Notes: generated by a model not told the origin, from the sequence alone. 64,000 bases of DNA from Acuticoccus kalidii (GCF_021556395.1 NZ_JAKGCS010000024.1:1-64000); one strand, 5' to 3'. Shown: positions 18,326 to 28,448, counted from the stretch's first letter. Program-made: numbers and translations.

Positions 18326-19459
18326 TCAGTCGACGTCTTCGACTTCCGTTTCCGTGCCATAGGCGCGCTGGGCAAGGCTCGCTTCCATAAAGGGCGTGAG
18401 CTCGCCATCGAGGACATCGCCGGGAGAGGTCGATTCGACGCCGGTCCGCAGGTCCTTCACCAACTGATAGGGTTGGAGAACATAGGAGCGGATCTGATGG
18501 CCCCAGCCGATATCGGACTTCGATTCGGCCTCCGCCATCGCCTTTTCCTCGCGCTTCTTGAGCTCCGCCTCGTAAAGGCGGGCGCGCAGCATGTCCCACG
18601 CCGTGGCGCGGTTCTTGTGCTGCGAACGCTCGTTCTGACACGCGACCACGATCCCCGTCGGGATGTGGGTGAGGCGCACGGCCGAGTCGGTCGTGTTGAC
18701 GTGCTGACCGCCGGCGCCCGAGGAACGGTAGGTGTCGACGCGGACGTCCTTCTCGTTTACCTCGATGTTGATCGTGTCGTCGACCACGGGATAGACCCAG
18801 ATCGAGGCAAAGCTCGTGTGGCGGCGGGCGTTGGAATCGAACGGCGAGATCCGCACCAGGCGGTGCACACCCGATTCGGTCTTCAGCCAGCCATAGGCGT
18901 TCTCGCCCTTGACCTCGATGGTCGCGGACTTGATGCCCGCCTCTTCCCCGTCATGATATTCAAGGGTCGAGACCTTGAAGCCGTTCTGCTCGGCCCAGCG
19001 CAGATACATGCGCAAAAGCATCGAGGCCCAGTCTTGGGACTCCGTGCCGCCGGCGCCGGCATGGACTTCGAGATAGGCGTCGTTGCGATCGGCCTCGCCG
19101 GACAACAGCGCGGCGATCTGCTTCTTGCCGAGATCCTTCTGGAGCTGGACGAGCATCGCTTCGGCCTCGGTGATGACGCTCTTGTCATCCTCCATCTCGC
19201 CGAGCTCGATGAGTTCCACGGCGTCGACGAGCTCCTGCTCGATGCCGTTGATCGTGTTGATCTGGGTCTCGAGCCTCTGGCGCTCCTGCATCAGGCCTTG
19301 GGCGCGCTGGGCGTCGTTCCACAAAGACGGGTCTTCGGCGGCGGCGTTCAGCTCTTCGAGACGTTTGACGGCATCATCCCAGTCAAAGATGCCTCCTCAG
19401 CAGGCTTATGGCCTGCTTGATTTCGTCGACCAGCGACTGAGTTTCTGCTCTCACGGACA
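18326..19459 (-). CDS. prfB: Peptide chain release factor 2, with programmed +1 frameshift
   Basis: RF2 releases proteins at UGA and UAA codons. The start is the ATG at 19459, with the zero frame ending after 25 codons at an in-frame TGA (19383-19385). Sliding at CTT-TGA-C gives ...HLD and opens the 352-codon main frame, in total 377 residues. The main frame has SPF (RISPFDS), which reads the stop codon, and GGQ ([13 protein letters not shown]), which triggers hydrolysis. Without the shift the N-terminal helices would be missing, so the two frames together are one gene. It converges on ccoS across a shared terminator. Confidence 0.95.
19382..19397 (-). promoter_or_regulatory. RF2 autoregulatory frameshift site
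   Basis: Read on the minus strand: AGGAGG-CAT-CTT-TGA-C. The Shine-Dalgarno-like AGGAGG three bases before CTT, the slippery CTT, and TGA followed by C are the same elements as in E. coli prfB. Low RF2 lets the ribosome pause at UGA and shift +1. Confidence 0.95.
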
Positions 19460-19614
19460 TGAACTCCCGATAGCGTGTACGTGCGGCGAGGCTTAGCGGA
19501 CCAAACCCCGTGCGGCAACGGCCGCCCCCGAGATCTGGTGCGTCCGTCCCGCCTTGACAGGGGGGCACCCCCTCCCCCAATCCGCTTTCATGTCTGCCAG
19601 AAAGGTTTCGATCC

Positions 19615-20430
19615 ATGGTCCGGGCCGTCGTCATCAGCCGTCTCACCGATGCCAGACGGCGTCGCTATATCGAGGAGACGGTTCCGGCGAACTGGACGTG
19701 GTCCTTTCTCGATGCGGTCGACGGGTTTGCGCCTGAGACGATCGCGGCGGACCTCCATTCGCTCGTCGCGCCCACCTTCTGGGGAAATCCGCGTTTGAAG
19801 CCGGGGGCGATCGGCTGTTTCCTCTCCCATTATCGAGCCTGGGAGATGTGCGCGGCGGGAACGTCGCCGCTCGTCGTGTTCGAGGACGATATCGCCGTCG
19901 GACCGAACCAGGACTTGAATGCCGCCGTCGACGGGGCCCTCAGTGGCGGGGATGCGGACGTCGTGTTCGTCAACCGCAGTGTGGTGCGGTGGCGCGAGCA
20001 ATTTTTTGCCGAAACGATGGCGACGCAACCGCCGGTCGCCGCTCTTGCCGTCGTCGTCGAGGGGCTCGTCTCCGCCGGTGGTGTCCCCCGGCCCAACGGG
20101 CCCGGCGGCTATGGATATGTGCTGACACCCGCCGGGGCCGAGACCTTGTGCGCTCTCGCACAGCGTGTCGGGACCGTTATCGGCGTCGACTGGTTCCTCG
20201 TGGCAGCGGGGATCGCCGGGACGGATCTTGCGGACGGAGAATGGAAGACGCCGGCGCACGCGGTCCGCTGTCTCGGCGGCGTGGATATGCCGCTGCGCGT
20301 CGGGATCGCCGCGGATTGGCTGGTGGGTCGCAACAACGTCAAGGCGGGCGATTCGGTGATCGAACACGGCAATGCGGTCGACGCGGCGGCCTATCGCGAA
20401 CGATTGGGCCAGGAGTGCGCCGCCGATTGA
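19615..20430 (+). CDS. Glycosyltransferase family 25 (LPS-type sugar transferase)
   Basis: 271 residues. The family signature is present: 'GAIGCFLSHYRAW' near 62-74 and 'PLVVFEDDIAV' near 82-92, where the acidic pair binds the metal and nucleotide sugar. 'GYGYVLTPAGA' follows near 162. Family-25 enzymes usually add galactose or glucose to lipopolysaccharide or other surface glycans; acceptor and sugar are unknown here. It is divergent from prfB and stands alone, with no other glycan gene nearby. Confidence 0.85.
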   Translation: MVRAVVISRLTDARRRRYIEETVPANWTWSFLDAVDGFAPETIAADLHSLVAPTFWGNPRLKPGAIGCFLSHYRAWEMCAAGTSPLVVFEDDIAVGPNQDLNAAVDGALSGGDADVVFVNRSVVRWREQFFAETMATQPPVAALAVVVEGLVSAGGVPRPNGPGGYGYVLTPAGAETLCALAQRVGTVIGVDWFLVAAGIAGTDLADGEWKTPAHAVRCLGGVDMPLRVGIAADWLVGRNNVKAGDSVIEHGNAVDAAAYRERLGQECAAD

Positions 20431-20783
20431 CGCGGAGGCCACGCGCCGGCTGGGGCCGGCCTGATGTGTGACGTGTCGGGGACGCTGAGGGGCTGCGAGC
20501 TGCTTGGAGGGCACTAGCCACGATAGTCACGGCTTTGCCTATGGGCGGCGCCGACCGGTCGGTGGCGCGGTGAGGCGTGAACCCGGCCTCGGCTCAGTCT
20601 CTCGGGACGGACGAAGCGATGGCGTTCATCCCATGGACAAGGGACGGGCGGGCCGCGTCTTCCGAGCGTGTTTCAACATGAACCAGGTCGCCGGCGCGAT
20701 GGACGCCGACGGGGTGCGCGGTGCGACGGGTGATCGGCCGCGGCTTACATCGGAAGGCCTCAGCCTTCCGATGAGCGGCGTCC
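20431..20783. other. Intergenic region with a hairpin between the glycosyltransferase gene and mrcA
   Basis: No gene is supported. A perfect 11-bp inverted repeat (CATCGGAAGGC / GCCTTCCGATG, 4-base loop) lies at 20748-20773, 11 bases after the mrcA stop. It has no T-run on either side, so it may be an RNA 3'-end stabiliser or a weak terminator for the two converging genes. Confidence 0.5.
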
Positions 20784-23258
20784 TCAGTAAAGGCCGCCGG
20801 TTCCGGAGAGGACCGCGCGCTCCGACTCCCGCGTGATGCGGCGCTGGCTCGGCTGATTGTCGTTGAGGCCGATGATCGAGAACGTGTCGCCCGGCGCCGT
20901 GCCCGGCTTGAACGCTTCGAGAATGACGCCCGGACCGGAGCCGGAGACCTGCCGACCCGACGTGCGGTCGACCGGGATCAGTTTGATCCCTTCCGGTACG
21001 CGGAATTCGATGCCCGGCTTGCCACGCAGCGCATTCTGCATGAACTCCAAAAAGATCGGTGCGGCGAGCTGGCCGCCCGTGGAGCCACGGCCCATCGGCC
21101 TCGGATCGTCGTAGCCGACGAAGACGCCGGCGACGAGGTCCGGCGTGAAGCCGATGAACCAGGCGTCTTTTTCTTCGTTCGTGGTGCCGGTCTTGCCGGC
21201 GACGGGCTTGCCGAGCGCCTTCACGCGGGTCGCGGTGCCGCGCTGGACGACGCCTTCCATCATCGAGGTGATCTGATAGGCGGTCATCGGATCGAGGACA
21301 TATTCGCGCTCGTCGACGACGGTGGGCGGCGGCTGATCGCGCCATGCGGTCGCGCCGCAGCCGTCGCAGCGGCGGTTGTCGTGCCGGAAGATGGTGCGAC
21401 CATGACGGTCCTGAATGCGGTCGATCAGGGTCGGCTGAAGCCGCTGGCCACCATTCGCGATGATCGCATACGCGCCGACGAGACGCTTCACCGTCGTCTC
21501 GCCCGCGCCGAGCGACATCGGCAAATAGAGGCCGAGATTGTCGTAGATGCCGAACCGCTCGGCGTATTCGGCGACGAGCGGCATTCCCATGTCCTTGGCG
21601 AGGCGCACGGTCATGACGTTACGCGAACGCTCGATGCCGGTGCGCAGCGTCGCCGGACCGGCGAACTTGCCGCCATAGTTTTTCGGACGCCACACTTCCC
21701 GGCCCCGCACGATCTCGAGCGGCGCGTCGAGAACGATGGAGGACGGGGTATAGCCGTTGTCGAGCGCCGCGGCGTAGACGAAGGGCTTGAAGGAGGAGCC
21801 GGGCTGGCGCCAGGCCTGCGTCGCACGATTGAACTCCGAATCGGCGAAGGAGAAGCCGCCCTGAAGGGCGAGAACACGACCGGTGTGGGGGTCCATCGCG
21901 AGGATGGCGCCTTGGATCTCCGGCACCTGGCGCAGAAGCCAGCGGTTTTCCTCACCGTCCCGCTTCTCGACATAGACCGCGTCGCCGGGGCTCAGAATGT
22001 CGCTCATGCGGCGGATCTGGCGATAGCCGCTCTCGTCCTTGCGCCGGCCGGAGCGCCACGCGACATCCGCGAGCTCGATGCGGCCGCGCTCACGCTCGGT
22101 CGAAATCGCGCCCCAGACTTCGCGCCGCGGCTGTAAGCCGATGATCGCCTCGTTGCCGTTGACGGACAGCACGACGCCGATCTTCCACTCCGGCACATCG
22201 GACAGCGCTTCGACGGAGGCGATCTTGGGGCCCCAATCCTCGCTCGGCGTGAGCTCCAGATGGCTGATTGCGCCGCGATAGCCGGTTTTGCGGATGTCGA
22301 TCTCGATCAGTCCGTCCATCAGCGCCTTGCGGGCCATTTCCTGCAGCTCGGGATCGAGCGAGGTGCGGACCGAGAGGCCGCCGCCATAGAGAGCCTCGTT
22401 GCCGTAGAGCTCGATCAGCTCGCGGCGGACCTCTTCGGCGAAATATTCGGAGGCGAAGAGATATTGCGAGCGGGCGCGCGGCTTGACCTTCAGCGGCTCG
22501 GCCTGCGCCTCGCGGCGCTCTTCGTCGGTGATCACGCCTTCGAGCATCATGCGCTCGAGCACCCAGTTGCGGCGTTCGATCGCCCGCTCGGGGGCGCGGA
22601 AGGGGTGGTAGTTGTTCGGTGCCTTGGGAAGAGCGGCGAGATAGGCGGTCTCGGCGAGGGTCAGCTCGTGCACCGACTTGTCGAAATAAACAAGCGCGGC
22701 GGCGGCGACACCATAGGCGCCGAGACCGAGATAGATCTCGTTCAGATAGCGCTCGAGGATCTCGTCCTTCGAGAACGCTGCTTCGATGCGCAGCGAGAGG
22801 ATCGCCTCTTTGACCTTGCGCTCGTAACTCACCTCGTTGGTGAGGAGGAAGTTTTTCGCAACCTGCTGCGTGATCGTCGACGCGCCGACGGGCCGGCTAT
22901 CGGTCCCGCGATTGCGCAGGTTCGTCACGATGGCGCGCATGATCGCCTGCGGGTCGACGCCCGAATGCTCGTAAAAGCCCGCGTCCTCGGCGGCGAGGAA
23001 GGCGTCGCGGACACGGGTGGGAATGGCTTGGATCGGCAGGAACAAGCGCCGTTCGCGCGCATATTCGGCGACCAACGAACCGTCGGCCGCATGAATGCGC
23101 GTCATCACGGGCGGCTCGTAATTCCGCAGAACGTTGACGCTCGGCAACCCATCGGACAGCTGGGATATATAGATGCCGACGCCGGCAGCGGCGATCAGCC
23201 CGAGCACGGAGCCGAGCGAAAACAGAAAGCCGAAGACGCCGACGAAAAATCTGAACAC
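20784..23258 (-). CDS. mrcA: Penicillin-binding protein 1A (bifunctional peptidoglycan synthase)
   Basis: 824 residues. An inner-membrane protein with one N-terminal helix (about 8-32) that polymerises and cross-links peptidoglycan. The transglycosylase (GT51) domain has EDAGFYEHSGVDP near 91 and TITQQVAKN near 128. The transpeptidase domain has the nucleophile SSFK (QPGSSFKPF), SRN, and KTGTTNE. The start is GTG at 23258. A family-typical insert separates the two domains. The gene lies between the amidase and prfB in the same direction, a conserved rhizobial order. Confidence 0.95.
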   Translation of the reverse strand: MFRFFVGVFGFLFSLGSVLGLIAAAGVGIYISQLSDGLPSVNVLRNYEPPVMTRIHAADGSLVAEYARERRLFLPIQAIPTRVRDAFLAAEDAGFYEHSGVDPQAIMRAIVTNLRNRGTDSRPVGASTITQQVAKNFLLTNEVSYERKVKEAILSLRIEAAFSKDEILERYLNEIYLGLGAYGVAAAALVYFDKSVHELTLAETAYLAALPKAPNNYHPFRAPERAIERRNWVLERMMLEGVITDEERREAQAEPLKVKPRARSQYLFASEYFAEEVRRELIELYGNEALYGGGLSVRTSLDPELQEMARKALMDGLIEIDIRKTGYRGAISHLELTPSEDWGPKIASVEALSDVPEWKIGVVLSVNGNEAIIGLQPRREVWGAISTERERGRIELADVAWRSGRRKDESGYRQIRRMSDILSPGDAVYVEKRDGEENRWLLRQVPEIQGAILAMDPHTGRVLALQGGFSFADSEFNRATQAWRQPGSSFKPFVYAAALDNGYTPSSIVLDAPLEIVRGREVWRPKNYGGKFAGPATLRTGIERSRNVMTVRLAKDMGMPLVAEYAERFGIYDNLGLYLPMSLGAGETTVKRLVGAYAIIANGGQRLQPTLIDRIQDRHGRTIFRHDNRRCDGCGATAWRDQPPPTVVDEREYVLDPMTAYQITSMMEGVVQRGTATRVKALGKPVAGKTGTTNEEKDAWFIGFTPDLVAGVFVGYDDPRPMGRGSTGGQLAAPIFLEFMQNALRGKPGIEFRVPEGIKLIPVDRTSGRQVSGSGPGVILEAFKPGTAPGDTFSIIGLNDNQPSQRRITRESERAVLSGTGGLY

Positions 23259-23399
23259 TGTTACGCGCCCCCCGAAGGTGTACCGTCACGACGTCCATTA
23301 AGGACGCTTACACGCTCGCGACGTTCCTCGATCGCGTATCCTATCATACGCGAGTCGGGCCTTGTTGTCGTCGCGAGTCCTCGCACCAGTGGCACTAAT

Positions 23400-23437
23400 C
23401 AAAAAACGCCCGGTCCAGCAAGCTGCAGACGGGGTGG
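23400..23437 (-). terminator. Possible terminator between the amidase gene and mrcA
   Basis: On the minus strand a CCCGTC...GA(C)CGGG stem with one bulge is followed by CG and six T. The stem is modest. It may partly uncouple mrcA from the amidase gene. Confidence 0.42.
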
Positions 23438-23453
23438 ATTTGGATCGCTCGCC

Positions 23454-24698
23454 CTATTGTGTCGCAGATCGGTCGCCCAAGGCGCGGCTCTGTGCGGTCT
23501 CGGCCGGACCTTCGAGCAAAAAGGTCTCGATCGCCGCCGCCACGGCATGGCTCGCCTTTCCTTGCCATTCGGGGTCGAGGAGGCTCTCCGCATCCCTCTC
23601 GTTGGTGAGATAGCCGAGTTCGAGAAGGACCGACGGAATGTCGTGTGCCATCAGCACACGAAAGCGTGCATAGCGGTGAGGATGGGAATTCATTCGCACC
23701 TTATCGCCGAGCGATCCGATCAACTCTTCGGCAAAGGCGAAGGAGAACGACTTCGTCTCACGGCGCATGAAGTCGGCGAGAATGCCGCTCACCTCCTCCT
23801 TCAGGTCGGGCTCGATCGCGCCCGAAATCTCATCGGCGAGATTTTCGCGGGCGGCGAGCGCGGCGGCTTGAGCGTCGGAGGCGTTTTCGTTGACCGTGTA
23901 GACGGTCGCGCCGTGAACATAATCCTGTGGCGCCGCGTCGGCGTGGATCGAGACGAAGAGGTCCGCACCGTAGGCCCGCGCGATACGGATCCGGCGGTTG
24001 AGCGAGAGAAACCGGTCATCCGATCGGGTGAGGCGAACGGTGATGCCGGGTACGCTTTCGAGTTCGGCCCGGATCCTCTTGGCGAAGGCGAGCGCGATAT
24101 CCTTCTCCTCGACGCCGGAGGCGGTGATCGCCCCCGGATCGATGCCGCCATGGCCGGGATCGAGGACGACGACGGGGCCTTCGGCGCGGCCACCGATGGC
24201 CGGCGTCTCCTCGCCCGCGACGGCACTCGCGGCGTTTGCGGCGTTGGCGAAGCGCTGCGGCTCGGCCTCCTGAAGATCGAGGACGAGGCGGCCGGGGCGA
24301 CCGGCGAGCGAAGGAAGATAGAATTGCCTCGAAACGAGGGCCGGCCGGGCGAGATCGAACACGATGCGACCGGCCGTCGGCGTCAGCGCCCCATAGCGCC
24401 AAGCCTTCACCAGCCCGGTGGGGGCGACCGCATCGTCGAGCCCGAACGCGATATGATCGAGATCGATCACGAGGCGCGGCGGATCCTCCACCACGAAAAT
24501 TCTGTGGCTCGGCTCCTCGGACAATTCGAGGACGAACCGCGTCCCCGACTCGAGCGGAGTGAACGCGGCGCCGGTGGCCGACATTTCGGCGCGAGCCGGC
24601 AGCGATGCTGCGGCAAGGATGCCGACACAACCGATCATCACGGCAATCGCCGTGCATAGTGTTGCGGAGATCTTTCTAAGGCGCGGGCTGATCACCAT
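23454..24698 (-). CDS. amiC: N-acetylmuramoyl-L-alanine amidase, AMIN + Amidase_3 domains
   Basis: 414 residues from the ATG at 24698, chosen because it begins a good signal peptide (Arg/Lys, then a hydrophobic core, cleavage near AARA-EM at about 38) and has GAGG upstream; the frame extends to 24779. An AMIN domain (about 45-150) targets septal peptidoglycan. The zinc amidase domain has VVLDPGHGGIDPG (zinc His), a second His in SIHADA, and the catalytic Glu in VLLELGYLTN. It cuts the stem peptide from MurNAc in daughter-cell separation. Confidence 0.93.
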   Translation of the reverse strand: MVISPRLRKISATLCTAIAVMIGCVGILAAASLPARAEMSATGAAFTPLESGTRFVLELSEEPSHRIFVVEDPPRLVIDLDHIAFGLDDAVAPTGLVKAWRYGALTPTAGRIVFDLARPALVSRQFYLPSLAGRPGRLVLDLQEAEPQRFANAANAASAVAGEETPAIGGRAEGPVVVLDPGHGGIDPGAITASGVEEKDIALAFAKRIRAELESVPGITVRLTRSDDRFLSLNRRIRIARAYGADLFVSIHADAAPQDYVHGATVYTVNENASDAQAAALAARENLADEISGAIEPDLKEEVSGILADFMRRETKSFSFAFAEELIGSLGDKVRMNSHPHRYARFRVLMAHDIPSVLLELGYLTNERDAESLLDPEWQGKASHAVAAAIETFLLEGPAETAQSRALGDRSATQ

Positions 24699-25463
24699 AT
24701 CAGCGATGACCTCGTTCGACGTGGCGATGCCGCTGATGTTTGGCGGTCGCCTGTGGGATCCAGTCCGCCGCAAGCGCATGAGTCCATACCACTTGGGCTA
24801 TAAAGCGTGTTGTGGACAACAATCTTTGCCGATAGGTTGCTTTCCGGTCACCTCGGCACGATTCGGGGTGACTGGAGCGCCGGCCAGGCGCGCCGACAGT
24901 GCTTGACCCCTTGCAGCGGAATTGTCGCAGCGGTGCGAGTGCACGCGTGGCCCACTGGTTCGGGGAAGAGTACGCGCCGAGGACGGTGTGTCCACCGTGT
25001 GGCGCAGGAGACGACTGACGGATGCCATTGGTGTTGGGCTTAGGATGGACTGGAACCGCGACGGGCAAGACCCGGCGGTTCGGCGTCGCCTATCGCCCGC
25101 ACGGAACCACGCCCGCCAAAACGGCGTGCGCTGGCCGTCTCGCTCCTGATCCTCGCGTCGTGCTTTCGCTTCGAGATTTTCGTTTGCCTTGCGTCCGGTC
25201 AGGTTCGACGCAATCGACCCAACCTGTTTCCGCGGTGCGGACGACGTCCGTTGTATTCGTCCCGGCCCAGCCGGCGACCGTCGCCTTCACCCACGTTCGT
25301 GCCCCGGCCTTGGCGCCTGGAGCCCTATCATCGGCGCCTCAGCCCCCGTCCGGCCATTGTCCGGCTTCGGGTGAGCGGCGCCTTTTTTCCCAGACAAATC
25401 CGTTCCGCTCGAACGCGGCCCCCGGCTTGCACGCCGGCCGCTCGCGGGACTTGGAGTTCATTC
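24699..25463. other. Long divergent intergenic region and rne 5' leader
   Basis: About 765 bases between the divergent amidase and rne genes, with no supported gene. It must carry both promoters. A terminator-like hairpin lies at 25333-25388. Long leaders before rne are common because RNase E controls its own mRNA through the 5' untranslated region. Confidence 0.55.
25333..25388 (+). terminator. Terminator-like hairpin in the rne leader
   Basis: GGCGCCTCA (25333-25341) can pair with TGAGCGGCGCC (25372-25382, one bulged C), enclosing a second G/C-rich hairpin; six T follow at 25383-25388. It lies about 75 bases before the rne ATG on the coding strand, so it could act as an attenuator or terminate an upstream transcript. 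Confidence 0.55.
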
Positions 25464-28448
25464 ATGTCGAACAAGATGCTAATCGATGCCATCCACCCGG
25501 AGGAGACGCGCGTCGTCGTGGTGCGCGACAAGCGGGTGGAAGACTTCGACTTCGAGGCGGCCAGCAAGAAGCCACTGCGCGGTAATATCTATCTCGCCAA
25601 GGTCACGCGGGTCGAACCCTCCCTGCAGGCCGCGTTCATCGAGTATGGCGGCAACCGGCACGGTTTCCTCGCCTTCAGCGAAATCCATCCCGATTATTAC
25701 CAGATCCCGGCCGCCGATCGCGCGGAGCTTCTCGAGGCCGAGCGCGAAGAAGAGCGTGAGGAGGAGGCCCCTGCCCCCGCCAAGCGCAATCGCCGTCGCA
25801 CCCAGCGCGGCAGCCGCCGCAACGACGCCGCGAGCGAGACCGCCGCGCCGGTGAGCGAGGCCGCGACCGACGACGTCAAATCGGCCGACGACACCGAAAT
25901 TGGCGACGCGCCCGTCGCGCTCGCCGCGGACGAACAAAGCGTCAGCACCTCGGCGGACAGCGCCGGCTTCGATGTCAGCGACGAAGCCGACAATGTCGAC
26001 ACCCCGGCGATGCTCGAACGCGCCGTCGAGCAGATCGAGGAGACGATGGAGGCCGATATCGAGGCCGCCGTCGACATGCCGATCCGTGAGATCGAAGTGA
26101 CCGAGCCGGCGGTCGAGGCCGCGCCGGCGCCGGCCGAGGCGCCCGAAGAGGCCGCTGCCGCCACCGGCGAAGAGGCCAAGTCGGACGAGGGCGAGACTCC
26201 CGAGGGTGAAGAGCCGGCGAAGAAGCCCCGCCGCCGCCGCACGACGCGCGCCAAGAAGTCCGACACCGGTCTCGCCGACCCGCAGGTCACCGAGGACGAT
26301 GAGAGCGAGGACGACGAAGCGCGCGAGGAAGAGGCGAACGCCGTCACCTCGCTCGGCAGCTCCGACGCGCTCGAGGAGATCCCGGAGCGTCGCCGCAACC
26401 CGCCGCGTCGCAACTACAAGATCCAAGAGGTGATCAAGCGCCGTCAGATCCTGCTGGTGCAGGTCGTCAAGGAAGAGCGCGGCACCAAGGGCGCAGCCCT
26501 CACCACCTATCTGTCCCTCGCCGGCCGCTATTCGGTGCTGATGCCGAACACCGATCGCGGCGGCGGCGTCTCCCGCAAGATCACCGACTCGGCCGACCGC
26601 AAGCGGCTCAAGAGCCTCGTCGGCGAACTCGAAGTGCCGGAAGGCATGGGGATCATCCTGCGCACGGCCGGCGCTGCGCGCACCAAGACGGAAATTCGGC
26701 GCGATTTCGAATATTTGCTGCGTTTGTGGGAGAGTGTTCGCGAGCTGACATTGAAGTCGGTCGCGCCGGAGCTCGTCTACGAGGAAGGCAATCTCGTCAA
26801 ACGCGCGATCCGCGATCTCTATAACAAGGAGATCGATGAGGTCCTCGTCTCGGGGGACACGGCCTATCGGGAGGCGAAGGACTTCATGCGCATGCTCATG
26901 CCGAGCCATGCGAAGAACGTGAAGCAATATCGCGGCGCGACGCCGATCTTCACCGGATATGGCGTGGAATCGCAGCTCGACGCGATGTTCTCGCCGCATG
27001 TGACGCTGCCCTCGAAGGGCTATATCGTCATCAACCCGACCGAGGCGCTCGTCTCGATCGACGTCAACTCGGGCCGGTCCACCAAAGAAAATTCGATCGA
27101 GGACACGGCGCTGAAGACGAACCTCGAGGCCGCCGACGAGGTGGCGCGTCAACTTCGCCTTCGCGACCTTGCCGGCCTCATCGTCATCGACTTCATCGAC
27201 ATGGACGAGAAGCGGCACAATCGTGCCGTCGAAAAACGCCTCAAGGACGCGCTGAAGCTCGATCGCTCACGCATCCAGGTCGGCCGGATCTCCCCGTTCG
27301 GCCTGTTGGAGATGAGCCGCCAGCGCATCCGCCAGGGCATGGTCGAGACCTCGATGGTCCCCTGCTCGGCGTGCGGCGGAACGGGCCATGTGCGCTCCAC
27401 ACAGTCGGTCGCGCTGTTCTGCCTGCGTTCGCTCGAAGAGTATCTCCTCAAGCAGTCCGACCATCACATCACGATCAAGACGTCCGCGGCGGTGGCGCTT
27501 TATATCCTCAACCAGAAGCGGTCGCATATTCAGGCCCTGGAAGAGACCTTCAAGCTCAATATCGGCGTCGATGCGGACGAGACCTTGTCCGGCCAGCACA
27601 TGGAAATCGTGAGCGGGGCGCTGGTCGATCGCACGATCGGCGAGCAGCCGCCGACGACGCAGATCGCCCCCGACGCCGTCATCGTCGAAGAGGACGAGGA
27701 TACGAACCTCACCTCCGACGAGGACGAAGCGCCGGGCGAGACGTCTGGCGATGCTTCGGGCGGCGAGCGGTCGTCACGGCGGCGCCGGCGGCGTCGGCGG
27801 CGCGGCGGCGGCTCCGACGAGCCGCGTGAGGCGAACGCCCGGGACGACGATCAAGCCGACGACGGCGAAAGCTCGGCCCAGGCCGACGGCGACGAGGATG
27901 GCGACGGTGAAGGTGACGGGGATGGTGACGGCAGCGACGAGCGTCGTGGCCGGCGTCGTCGCGGACGCCGCGGCGGTCGCCGTCATCGCCGTGAGGACGA
28001 GGAGATGACGGCCGAAGGCGATGCCGACGCAGCGGCCCGCAGCGACGACATCGACGCGACCGAGGACGCCGCCGACACGTTGGTGGCCGATGCCCCGAAG
28101 GACGTCGTCCATGTCGACATCGAAGACGGTGTGAGCGGCGAAACGCCGATGCCGTCCGAGGTGTCCGCGGCGGCCGATGCGGACGAGCCCGCCGAAGCCG
28201 TGGAAGCCGCCGACATCGCGACGCCGGAGGCCGACACATCGGAGGACGAGGCGCAAACGGCCGAGGCTGCGCCGGCGGAGGAAGCCCCCGCCGAAGCGAG
28301 CACTGCCGATGTCCCCTCGGACGAGGAAGCGCAGCCTGACGATGTGGCAGCAAGCCAGACCGTCCAGGAGACGCCGGAGCCTGCCCAAGCCTCGCAGCCG
28401 AAGGAAAAGCCCCGCGCGGGCTGGTGGCAACGCCGCTCCTTCTTCTGA
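25464..28448 (+). CDS. rne: Ribonuclease E
   Basis: 994 residues from the ATG at 25464 (MSNKMLIDAIHPEE, GGAG upstream); the open frame goes further up but does not look coding. RNase E makes the first cuts in mRNA decay and processes rRNA and tRNA. The S1 domain is split by an acidic low-complexity insert (about 90-310), as in other alphaproteobacteria. The catalytic aspartates lie in SIDVNSGR (about 531) and VIDFIDMD (about 574); the zinc-link CSAC is near 634. The disordered C-terminal half alternates arginine-rich and acidic blocks and ends GWWQRRSFF, resembling the PNPase-binding GWW motif of Caulobacter RNase E. Confidence 0.95.
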   Translation: MSNKMLIDAIHPEETRVVVVRDKRVEDFDFEAASKKPLRGNIYLAKVTRVEPSLQAAFIEYGGNRHGFLAFSEIHPDYYQIPAADRAELLEAEREEEREEEAPAPAKRNRRRTQRGSRRNDAASETAAPVSEAATDDVKSADDTEIGDAPVALAADEQSVSTSADSAGFDVSDEADNVDTPAMLERAVEQIEETMEADIEAAVDMPIREIEVTEPAVEAAPAPAEAPEEAAAATGEEAKSDEGETPEGEEPAKKPRRRRTTRAKKSDTGLADPQVTEDDESEDDEAREEEANAVTSLGSSDALEEIPERRRNPPRRNYKIQEVIKRRQILLVQVVKEERGTKGAALTTYLSLAGRYSVLMPNTDRGGGVSRKITDSADRKRLKSLVGELEVPEGMGIILRTAGAARTKTEIRRDFEYLLRLWESVRELTLKSVAPELVYEEGNLVKRAIRDLYNKEIDEVLVSGDTAYREAKDFMRMLMPSHAKNVKQYRGATPIFTGYGVESQLDAMFSPHVTLPSKGYIVINPTEALVSIDVNSGRSTKENSIEDTALKTNLEAADEVARQLRLRDLAGLIVIDFIDMDEKRHNRAVEKRLKDALKLDRSRIQVGRISPFGLLEMSRQRIRQGMVETSMVPCSACGGTGHVRSTQSVALFCLRSLEEYLLKQSDHHITIKTSAAVALYILNQKRSHIQALEETFKLNIGVDADETLSGQHMEIVSGALVDRTIGEQPPTTQIAPDAVIVEEDEDTNLTSDEDEAPGETSGDASGGERSSRRRRRRRRRGGGSDEPREANARDDDQADDGESSAQADGDEDGDGEGDGDGDGSDERRGRRRRGRRGGRRHRREDEEMTAEGDADAAARSDDIDATEDAADTLVADAPKDVVHVDIEDGVSGETPMPSEVSAAADADEPAEAVEAADIATPEADTSEDEAQTAEAAPAEEAPAEASTADVPSDEEAQPDDVAASQTVQETPEPAQASQPKEKPRAGWWQRRSFF

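Noticed and set aside
20504..20836. 110-codon frame after the glycosyltransferase gene
   Set aside because: Overlaps the end of mrcA, has no ribosome site and is Arg/Gly-rich noise.
22260..24659. 799-codon open frame on the plus strand
   Set aside because: Runs antisense across both mrcA and the amidase gene and the gap between them, so it cannot be a real gene; composition is that of a shadow frame.
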